DNA of 5,675 nt from Candidatus Krumholzibacteriia bacterium (GTDB lineage: Bacteria > Krumholzibacteriota > Krumholzibacteria > WVZY01 > JAKEHA01): NCBI GenBank assembly GCA_029863355.1, contig JAOTVO010000183.1:1-5675 (forward strand), given 5' to 3'. Of this stretch, positions 1 to 5,675 are shown piece after piece. Positions within the stretch are counted from its first letter, which is position 1. Each line of letters begins with the position of its first letter. The notes under the pieces are model-generated. The model had not been told where the DNA came from and searched no databases. It saw only the letters and a list, made by a program, of their open reading frames with translations. A program made the position numbers and the translations under genes.

Positions 1-1093
1 CGGCGCCGACGAGGCGCAGCACGACGGCGTCGAGAAGCAGGAAGCCGCGGTCCGTGAGGCGTACGCTTCCGTCCTCGATGCGGGCCAGCCCCATCCGGGC
101 GCATTCCCGCGCCACCTCGCCGTCCGTCGACGCCAGCGTCATGCCGCGCGCCGTGCGCAGCGCCAGCATCGCCTCTTCCAGCCGCCGCGCCTCGGCATCC
201 ATCGGGTCCACGATGCGCGCCGCCGCGCGCGCGCCGCCGCGGTGCTCGAGATAGTCCGCGAGCGAGGGCGCGTTGTAGCTGCGCTCGCCGCCCACGTAGG
301 AGTGGGCCGCGGGCCCGACGCCGACGTACTCGCCGCCGTCCCAGTACGTCGCGTTGTGAATCGACTCGCGGCCGGGCAGGGCGAAGTTCGACACCTCGTA
401 GTGCGCGTAGCCCAGCTCACCCAGCCGGCCGCACATGCTCAAGTATTCCTCCGCAGCCCGCTCCGAGTCAACGCCTCGAAAGAAGCGCTCCGCCGCGGCG
501 GGCATGTCGCCGCCCGGCTCCAGGCAGTAGACGGAGAAGTGCGCCGGCCGCCGCGCGGCGAGCGTGTCCATGGTGCCGCACAGGCCGTCCGGGCCTCCCC
601 CGGGCACGCCGAGGAGCACGTCGAAGCTCACGTTGTCGAATCGGCGCATCACCGTGTCGATGGCGCGGAGGTTGGTCTCCGGGGAGCAGCGGCGCAGAAC
701 CCGCTGCGCGGCGGGCTGCATCGACTGCACGCCCAGACTGACGCGGTCGACGCCCGCGTCGCGCGCGAAGGCGACGAGATCGTCGTCCACGTCCTCGGGG
801 TTGAGCTCCATGGTGAACTCGCGCGTCACCGCCGCGTCCGTGTAGGGCGAGATGGCCGCTAACACGCGCGTCAGCGCGGGACGGGAGAGCGCCGAGGGCG
901 TGCCGCCGCCGAGGAAGACGCTCCGCAGCCGCACGGGCTCGCCCGGGCCGCCAAGCGCCAGCGCGATCTCCTCTTCCAGCGCGCCGACGTAGGCGTCTTC
1001 GAGGTCGGCGCTCGCGCGCATGTGGTAGAACGAACAGTAGGAGCAACGGCGCTCGCAGAAGGGGACGTGGACGTAGAGGGAGAGCACCCGCAT
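1..1093 (-). CDS. hemW: Radical SAM heme chaperone HemW (3' end cut by window edge)
   Basis: I translated this frame by hand: it stays open for 364 residues from the ATG at 1093 to the left edge. It begins MRVLSLYVHVPFCERRCSYC, giving the radical SAM CxxxCxxC cluster motif at Cys13, Cys17 and Cys20. FLGGGTPS follows at about 57-64, then ELNPED and VSLGVQS, and the HemW signature YEVSNFALPG...HNATYW...GVGPAAHSY. HemW proteins bind a [4Fe-4S] cluster and SAM and pass heme to target proteins; they are often mislabelled as oxygen-independent coproporphyrinogen oxidase (HemN). HemN has a further Cys right after the motif, whereas here the motif runs on as CSFYH, which favours HemW. Family members are about 370-400 aa, so only a few C-terminal residues are missing. 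The start lies 8 nt after the lepB stop with no clear Shine-Dalgarno, so translation may be coupled to lepB. An in-frame GTG two codons in is a less likely start. Confidence 0.94.
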   Translation of the reverse strand, partial: MRVLSLYVHVPFCERRCSYCSFYHMRASADLEDAYVGALEEEIALALGGPGEPVRLRSVFLGGGTPSALSRPALTRVLAAISPYTDAAVTREFTMELNPEDVDDDLVAFARDAGVDRVSLGVQSMQPAAQRVLRRCSPETNLRAIDTVMRRFDNVSFDVLLGVPGGGPDGLCGTMDTLAARRPAHFSVYCLEPGGDMPAAAERFFRGVDSERAAEEYLSMCGRLGELGYAHYEVSNFALPGRESIHNATYWDGGEYVGVGPAAHSYVGGERSYNAPSLADYLEHRGGARAAARIVDPMDAEARRLEEAMLALRTARGMTLASTDGEVARECARMGLARIEDGSVRLTDRGFLLLDAVVLRLVGA

Positions 1094-1101
1094 GGCGTCT
1101 A

Positions 1102-1704
1102 TCAGCGGATGATGTCGCCGATTCGCGAGAAGCGAATCGAGCGCGTCTCCTTGTCCACCGAGAAGTAGATGAACATCGCCTTGCCGCTCACCAGCCGCTT
1201 GTCCAGCGGCCCCCAGGCGCGGCTGTCCGCGCTGTTGTCGCGGTTGTCGCCCATCATGAAGACGTGCCCCTCGGGGACGGTGTAGGGGCCGTAGTTGCGC
1301 AGCAGCTTGGAGCCGTTGCTGTACTGCGTGAAGTCCTCCTCGACGGGATCGTCGTCGACGTAGAGCGTCTCCCCACGCAGCTCCACGACCTGCCCCTCCA
1401 CGGCCACGCAGCGTTTGATGTAGTCGGTCTTGCGGTCGCCCGGATACTTGAAGATGATGATGTCCCCCGCCTGGGGCTGGCGGATGGCGGGCAGGCGCAC
1501 GTCTACGAACGGGAGCTTGGGCCCGTAGAGGAACTTGTTGGCGAAGAGGAAATCGCCGACCAGCAGAGTGTCCTCCATGGACTCCGACGGTATGCGGAAT
1601 GCCTGCACGAAGAAGGTGCGCACGAACAGCGCGAGCGCGACCGCGAGCACGATGATCTCCGCGTACTCCCTGACGATGGACTTGTTGCGCTTCCTGGCAG
1701 CCAC
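1102..1704 (-). CDS. lepB: Type I signal peptidase (LepB/SipS family)
   Basis: This 200-aa membrane serine protease removes signal peptides from exported preproteins on the outer face of the cytoplasmic membrane. A basic N-terminus (MAARKRNKS) precedes one hydrophobic anchor at about residues 14-36. Box B reads PSESMEDT with nucleophile Ser42. The catalytic lysine is Lys97 in YIKRCVAVEG, where E. coli LepB has Lys145 in YIKR. Box E reads GDNRDNSADSR at 152-162. With a single anchor and about 200 aa it resembles the shorter Bacillus SipS type rather than the 324-aa E. coli enzyme. The start is GTG, chosen because AGGGAG lies 6 nt upstream and the lepA stop is only 12 nt away. The TGA stop is followed in frame by TAG. 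Catalytic residues and length are intact, so it is probably active. Confidence 0.96.
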   Translation of the reverse strand: MAARKRNKSIVREYAEIIVLAVALALFVRTFFVQAFRIPSESMEDTLLVGDFLFANKFLYGPKLPFVDVRLPAIRQPQAGDIIIFKYPGDRKTDYIKRCVAVEGQVVELRGETLYVDDDPVEEDFTQYSNGSKLLRNYGPYTVPEGHVFMMGDNRDNSADSRAWGPLDKRLVSGKAMFIYFSVDKETRSIRFSRIGDIIR

Positions 1705-1710
1705 GTTGCT

Positions 1711-1716
1711 CTCCCT
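1711..1716 (-). promoter_or_regulatory. Shine-Dalgarno of lepB
   Basis: AGGGAG begins immediately after the lepA TGA stop and sits 6 nt before the lepB GTG start. It is the strongest ribosome binding site in the left-hand cluster and it decides the GTG start. Confidence 0.75.
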
Positions 1717-3528
1717 TCAGCTCGAGCGCTCCAGGCGCAGCACCGCCAGAAACGCTTCCTGGGGTATCTCCACCTTGCCGACCATCTTCATGCGCCGCTT
1801 GCCCTCCTTCTGCTTCTCCAGCAGTTTGCGCTTGCGCGTGATGTCCCCCCCGTAGCACTTGGCCGTCACGTTCTTGCGCAGCGCTTTCACGTTGGAGCGC
1901 GCGATCACCTTGTTTCCGATACAGGCCTGGATCGCCACCTCGTAGAGCTGGCGCGGGATGACGTCCTTGAGCCTGCCCGCCAAGTCCCGCCCTATGTAGT
2001 ACGCGTTCTCCCGGTGCGTGATCATGGACAGCGCATCCACGGGGTCCCCGTTGAGGGCGATATCCAGCCGCACCAGGTCGGCCTCGCGGTGGCCCACGTA
2101 CTCGTAGTCGAGGCTGGCGTAGCCGCGGCTGATGCTCTTGAGCTTATCATAGTAATCGATGAGGATCTCGGCCAGCGGCATGTCGTAGCGCAGAACGGCC
2201 CGATCCTGCGCGATGTACTCCATCGATAGATAGATACCCCTCCGCTCCTGGTTTAGTTTCATGATGGCCCCCACGTACTCCGGCGGGGTGATCACCTCCA
2301 CCCGCACCACCGGCTCTCGCACGACCTCGACCGCTCCGGGCCCGGGAAAACAGGCCGGGTTGTCCACCTCCGCGGTCCTTCCGCCTCTGTGCACGATCTC
2401 GTACGCGACGCTGGGCATGGTCGTGATCAAGTTCAGCCGGTACTCGCGCTCGAGCCGCTCCTGGATCACCTCCATGTGCAGGAGGCCCAGGAAGCCGCAC
2501 CGGAAACCGAAGCCCAGCGCCGCCGAGGTCTCGGGCTCGAAGATGAAGGAGGAGTCGTTGAGCTGCAGTTTCTCCAGCGCGTCGCGCACTTCCTCGTAGT
2601 CGTCGGAGTCCACGGGATAGAGGCCGCTGAAGACCATGGGCTTGATGTCCTTGTATCCCGGCAGCGGCGCGGCGCACGGCTCGGCGTCCAGCGTCATCGT
2701 GTCGCCCACTTTGGTGTCCTTGATGTTCTTGATGCCGGTCACCACGTAGCCCACCTCGCCCGCCTCCAGGGCGTCCGCCGGCTCCATGGCCAGGCGGAAG
2801 TACCCCGTCTCCATCACCTCGAAGGTCTTGTCGTTGGACAGCAGGCGCACGGCGTCGCCCTTGCGCAGGCGCCCGTCGAACACGCGCATATAGGTCACCG
2901 ATCCCTTGTACGAGTCGTAGAAGGAGTCGAAGACCAAGGCGCGAAGCCTCCCCGAGCGGTCGCCGCGCGGGGGGGGAACGCGCGCGATCACCGCGCCGAT
3001 CAGCTCGCGCACGCCGGTGCCGTCGCGCGCGCTCACCCGGAGGATCTCGTCCTCGCGCACCCCGAGGAGCTCGACGATCTCCTGCGCGACCTCATCCACG
3101 CGCGCGCTGGACAGGTCGATCTTGTTGATCACGGGCACGATCTCCAGCCCGTTGTCCACGGCGAGGTACACGTTGGACACCGTCTGCGCCTGGATCCCCT
3201 GCGCCGCGTCCACGACGAGTATCGCGCCCTCGCATGCGGCGAGGCTGCGCGACACCTCGTAGGTGAAATCCACGTGCCCCGGCGTGTCGATGAGGTTGAG
3301 CAGGTAGCGCTCGCCGGTGTCGTCCTGGGCCACCATGCGCACGGGGTGGCTCTTGATGGTGATGCCGCGCTCGCGCTCGAGATCCATCGTGTCCAGCACC
3401 TGCGCGCGCATCTGCTTGGCATCGAGCGTGCCCGTGATCTCGAGCAGGCGGTCGGCCAGCGTCGACTTGCCGTGGTCGATGTGCGCGATGATGCAGAAGT
3501 TGCGTATGCGTTCCTGCTCGAAGGTCAT
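1717..3528 (-). CDS. lepA: Elongation factor 4 (LepA), translational GTPase
   Basis: This 603-aa GTPase (family about 600 aa) binds ribosomes; it was described as back-translocating them and is also implicated in 30S assembly and initiation. The P-loop AHIDHGKST is at residues 15-23, RERGITIK at 52-59, DTPGH at 81-85, NKID at 135-138, and SAR of the guanine-binding G5 loop at 166-168. The LepA-specific C-terminal domain is present: [20 protein letters not shown] and then [15 protein letters not shown]. The start is the ATG of [11 protein letters not shown], matching the usual LepA N-terminus. The frame remains open upstream but overlaps the preceding gene and lacks LepA features. Only a weak GAGG, 11 nt upstream and overlapping the previous stop, could serve as Shine-Dalgarno. 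The gap to the upstream gene is 13 nt and to lepB 12 nt, which indicates an operon. A run of eight C on the coding strand (plus-strand 2969-2976) encodes the normal VPPPRGD linker without breaking the frame. Confidence 0.97.
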   Translation of the reverse strand: MTFEQERIRNFCIIAHIDHGKSTLADRLLEITGTLDAKQMRAQVLDTMDLERERGITIKSHPVRMVAQDDTGERYLLNLIDTPGHVDFTYEVSRSLAACEGAILVVDAAQGIQAQTVSNVYLAVDNGLEIVPVINKIDLSSARVDEVAQEIVELLGVREDEILRVSARDGTGVRELIGAVIARVPPPRGDRSGRLRALVFDSFYDSYKGSVTYMRVFDGRLRKGDAVRLLSNDKTFEVMETGYFRLAMEPADALEAGEVGYVVTGIKNIKDTKVGDTMTLDAEPCAAPLPGYKDIKPMVFSGLYPVDSDDYEEVRDALEKLQLNDSSFIFEPETSAALGFGFRCGFLGLLHMEVIQERLEREYRLNLITTMPSVAYEIVHRGGRTAEVDNPACFPGPGAVEVVREPVVRVEVITPPEYVGAIMKLNQERRGIYLSMEYIAQDRAVLRYDMPLAEILIDYYDKLKSISRGYASLDYEYVGHREADLVRLDIALNGDPVDALSMITHRENAYYIGRDLAGRLKDVIPRQLYEVAIQACIGNKVIARSNVKALRKNVTAKCYGGDITRKRKLLEKQKEGKRRMKMVGKVEIPQEAFLAVLRLERSS

Positions 3529-3541
3529 AACGATCGCTGCC

Positions 3542-4144
3542 TCAGAAACCGATGGACATCCCGACGAACACGCCGCCGGCGCGGGTCCCCACATCGATGG
3601 TCGTGCCGTCCTGCCCGCCCGGCGTGTGCGGCTCGTAGGCGCGCACGTCGTACGTGTGTGCGTCCGCCCACGCATCGAGGATGCCGATGAGCCACACGGC
3701 GCCGGACCACCACAGGTAGTCTTTTGCCTGCTCCTCGTGGTACTCCGCCAGCCGGTTCTGGAAGTGCCACTGCGCGCTTCCCTCGGGCAAGAGGTCGCGC
3801 GTGGCCAGGGCGCGCTCGTGCCACTTCCAGTTCATGAACACGTTGCCGAAGTAGAACGACGCAAACCCCACCATCACCCCCACCTTTAGCCGGCGCCCGT
3901 TGTACGTCTGCCCGAGCCCGGGCAGGACCGCGCTGCAGAGCATGGCCACGCGCGGGACCTTGCGGCGCTCCCACTCGGTGGCAGCCTCCACCTCGCTGCG
4001 GCTCATGTTCTGGAGGGTTTCCTTGAGCTGCGCGCGTTCGTCGACCGGGGTCGACGCCGCCGTGCTGTCGGCGGCCGGCGCCGGCGACGCCTCCGCGCGC
4101 GGGCACGCCCCCAGTACCAGAGCGGTCAGGAGCGCCGCCCACAG
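3542..4144 (-). CDS. DUF5683-like membrane lipoprotein; start unresolved
   Basis: Function is unknown. The given right end is the first possible start (a CTG) after tRNA-Sec, yielding 200 aa. A hydrophobic stretch [14 protein letters not shown] ends in a lipobox (LGAC, Cys codon 4105-4103), followed by an Ala/Pro/Ser/Thr linker. This suggests export by Sec, cleavage by signal peptidase II and lipid anchoring. The conserved core has [14 protein letters not shown] (about 3934-3893), a hydrophobic segment at about 3886-3823, and a second at about 3715-3665 running into [12 protein letters not shown]. This pattern resembles DUF5683 proteins of Bacteroidota and relatives. The protein ends [10 protein letters not shown], with a terminal Phe as in many outer-membrane proteins, though it is too short for a barrel. 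The frame stays open upstream through the tRNA; ATG codons at 4243, 4270 and 4294 and a TTG at 4309 are alternative starts. It ends 13 nt before lepA, probably in the same operon. The gene is convincing; the start is not. Confidence 0.75.
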   Translation of the reverse strand: MWAALLTALVLGACPRAEASPAPAADSTAASTPVDERAQLKETLQNMSRSEVEAATEWERRKVPRVAMLCSAVLPGLGQTYNGRRLKVGVMVGFASFYFGNVFMNWKWHERALATRDLLPEGSAQWHFQNRLAEYHEEQAKDYLWWSGAVWLIGILDAWADAHTYDVRAYEPHTPGGQDGTTIDVGTRAGGVFVGMSIGF

Positions 4145-4152
4145 GGAGAAAC

Positions 4153-4247
4153 TGGCGGGAATGTGTGGGAATCGAACCCACCTCGGACGGTTACGCCCGA
4201 CGAGAGGATTTGAAGTCCCCGAGGCCCACCAGGACCTATCCATTCCC
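4153..4247 (-). tRNA. selC: tRNA-Sec (anticodon TCA)
   Basis: This 95-nt gene folds into the bacterial selenocysteine tRNA shape; E. coli selC is also 95 nt. Reading 5' to 3': acceptor strand GGGAATGG, linker AT, six-pair D stem AGGTCC/GGGCCT with loop TGGT, and anticodon stem GGGGA/TCCTC around loop CTTCAAA (anticodon TCA at 4213-4211, the same loop as E. coli). A seven-pair variable arm TCGGGCG/CGTCCGA with loop TAAC follows. The T arm is GTGGG-TTCGATT-CCCAC, then ACATTCCC, discriminator G and an encoded CCA. The six-pair D stem with a four-base loop and the 8+5 acceptor/T layout separate it from tRNA-Ser and from ordinary suppressor tRNAs. The eighth acceptor pair is G.A rather than Watson-Crick. 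SelA would convert Ser-tRNA-Sec to Sec-tRNA-Sec and SelB would deliver it to UGA codons with a SECIS element; neither gene is in the window. Confidence 0.96.
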
Positions 4248-4277
4248 GCGCGATTTCTGTTCCATCTCATTACATGG

Positions 4278-4295
4278 CATACCCTTGCGGGCATG
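4278..4295 (-). promoter_or_regulatory. GCAA-tetraloop hairpin in tRNA-Sec leader
   Basis: On the minus strand CATGCCC-GCAA-GGGTATG forms a seven-pair stem (one G.U) closed by a GNRA-type loop. It lies between the predicted transcription start (about 4301) and the tRNA 5' end. No T run follows, so it is not an intrinsic terminator. The AAGGG spanning loop and 3' arm could act as a Shine-Dalgarno for the ATG at 4270. Role unknown; it may be chance. Confidence 0.35.
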
Positions 4296-4307
4296 GACGG
4301 CCTGGAC

Positions 4308-4316
4308 AATATAGCA
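4308..4316 (-). promoter_or_regulatory. Extended -10 promoter for tRNA-Sec
   Basis: TGCTATATT on the minus strand is an extended -10 element: TGn followed by TATATT, one base from TATAAT. It lies just downstream of the ridA terminator and about 60 bp before the tRNA 5' end, in an otherwise GC-rich spacer. The -35 region is poor (TTTCTC or TTCTCG at 17-18 bp spacing), which fits dependence on the extended -10. The start would fall near 4301. No other convincing promoter was seen between here and hemW, so it may drive the whole left-hand cluster. Confidence 0.6.
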
Positions 4317-4340
4317 GAACGGGTGTCGGGCGAGAAAGCG

Positions 4341-4364
4341 AAAAACGCGGCGGCGCTAGCCGCG
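4341..4364 (-). terminator. Intrinsic terminator of the glmS-ridA unit
   Basis: The minus strand has CGCGGC (4364-4359), a seven-base loop TAGCGCC, then GCCGCG (4351-4346): six uninterrupted G/C pairs. TTTTT (4345-4341) follows, and then more T-rich sequence. The 5' arm is the last two codons of ridA and the ridA TAG stop forms the first three loop bases, so the terminator is built into the end of the gene. Confidence 0.8.
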
Positions 4365-4742
4365 GGCGATCGCCTCGATCTCCACGCGCGCCCCCAGTGG
4401 CAGCGCGGCCACCGCGATGGTGGCGCGGGCGGGCGGATCCGCCGCGAAGCTCTCTGCGTAGACGGCGTTCACGGCGGCGAAGTCGTCCATGGAGACGAGG
4501 AAGATGGTGGTCTTTACGATGTGGGCCGGCGACAGGCCCGCCGCCTCGAGCACGGCGGTGAGGTTGCGCATCGCTTGCCGCGTCTGCTCGGCGGCGCCGC
4601 CGTCCACGAGCGCGCCGGTGGCCGGGTCGATGGCCACCTGCCCCGCGCAGAACACGAAGTCTCCGGAGCGGATGGCCTGGCTGTAGGGGCCGAGCGCCTG
4701 GGGCGCGCGGTCGGTCTGGATGCGCTCGCGTCGCGTGCCCAC
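4356..4742 (-). CDS. ridA: RidA family reactive enamine/imine deaminase
   Basis: This 128-aa protein (RidA is usually 125-130 aa; YjgF/YER057c/UK114 family) hydrolyses reactive 2-aminoacrylate and related imines released by PLP enzymes and protects those enzymes in the cytoplasm. The family is typically trimeric, with active sites between subunits. Visible family features are ALGPYSQAI at about 16-24 with Tyr20, FCAGQVAIDP at 31-40, NLTAVLEAAG at 60-69, and the C-terminal signature PPARATIAV...LPLGARVEIEAIA. That signature holds Arg106, equivalent to the conserved carboxylate-binding Arg105 of E. coli RidA, and Glu123. The start is GTG at 4742, 2 nt after the glmS stop, with GGAG 5 nt upstream. 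The frame is open far upstream, but that stretch reads glmS out of frame. Conserved catalytic residues favour true RidA activity over a divergent Rid subfamily. Confidence 0.95.
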   Translation of the reverse strand: MGTRRERIQTDRAPQALGPYSQAIRSGDFVFCAGQVAIDPATGALVDGGAAEQTRQAMRNLTAVLEAAGLSPAHIVKTTIFLVSMDDFAAVNAVYAESFAADPPARATIAVAALPLGARVEIEAIARG

Positions 4743-4744
4743 GG

Positions 4745-5675
<931 letters not shown>

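Noticed and set aside
1..1093. Oxygen-independent coproporphyrinogen III oxidase (HemN)
   Set aside because: The extra Cys following CxxxCxxC in HemN is missing, and the HNATYW/GPAAHSY region and length match HemW.
2221..2236. GATA triplicate microsatellite
   Set aside because: Three short copies inside conserved lepA coding sequence (GIYLSMEY) are explained by codon choice.
3529..3675. Possible 49-residue N-terminal extension of LepA
   Set aside because: It overlaps the end of the DUF5683-like gene in another frame and has no LepA similarity; the ATG at 3528 gives the canonical N-terminus.
1264..3690. Long plus-strand open frames opposite lepB and lepA
   Set aside because: They are rich in His, Arg, Ala, Val and Leu, match no family, have no ribosome binding sites I can see, and mirror strongly conserved minus-strand genes. 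High GC readily opens such antisense frames.
3525..4181. Alternative frame beginning MGSIPTHSRQ at the tRNA T arm
   Set aside because: That peptide is a known type of artefact from translating a tRNA 3' end. The rest of the frame is Gly/Arg-rich and overlaps the lipoprotein gene, which has recognisable motifs.
4153..4247. selC as the attachment site of an integrated island
   Set aside because: selC is a classic integration site in enterobacteria, but here core genes flank it directly on both sides. No integrase and no second copy of the tRNA 3' end was seen.
4153..4247. tRNA-Ser or opal suppressor tRNA instead of tRNA-Sec
   Set aside because: The six-pair D stem with a four-base loop, 8+5 acceptor/T layout, CTTCAAA loop and 95-nt length point to tRNA-Sec.

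Overview
This is a gene-dense, GC-rich bacterial window in which every supported gene lies on the minus strand, so it reads from right to left. It looks like conserved chromosomal core rather than an accessory island: I see no integrase, transposase, CRISPR array or phage gene. The lipoprotein-type signal peptide and the DUF5683-like membrane protein suggest a diderm. The gene set and GC content fit a Gemmatimonadota-like lineage, but that placement is inference. The encoded selenocysteine tRNA implies that the organism decodes UGA as selenocysteine at some genes.

Right-hand block (5675 to 4341): the C-terminal isomerase half of glmS (glucosamine-6-phosphate synthase, cut by the window edge) is followed 2 nt later by ridA (enamine/imine deaminase). 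The pair ends in a compact intrinsic terminator whose 5' arm and loop include the last codons and stop codon of ridA.

Middle block (4340 to 4145): the gene-free spacer is only about 110 bp. It holds an extended -10 promoter, a small GCAA-loop hairpin in the leader, and a complete 95-nt tRNA-Sec (anticodon TCA, six-pair D stem with four-base loop, long variable arm, encoded CCA).

Left-hand block (about 4144 to 1): directly after the tRNA comes a DUF5683-like envelope protein with a lipobox. It is followed by lepA (EF4, a translational GTPase), lepB (type I signal peptidase) and hemW (radical SAM heme chaperone, running off the left edge). The three junctions are 13, 12 and 8 nt. With no other convincing promoter visible, tRNA-Sec probably heads a polycistronic transcript carrying an envelope protein, a ribosome factor, a secretion protease and a heme chaperone.

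The most interesting point is the tRNA-Sec/lipoprotein junction. The lipoprotein frame stays open through the whole tRNA, and no ATG, GTG or TTG lies between the tRNA 3' end and the signal-peptide core. The real start is therefore either inside or upstream of the tRNA gene, or a non-canonical codon. I found no wholly new system here.
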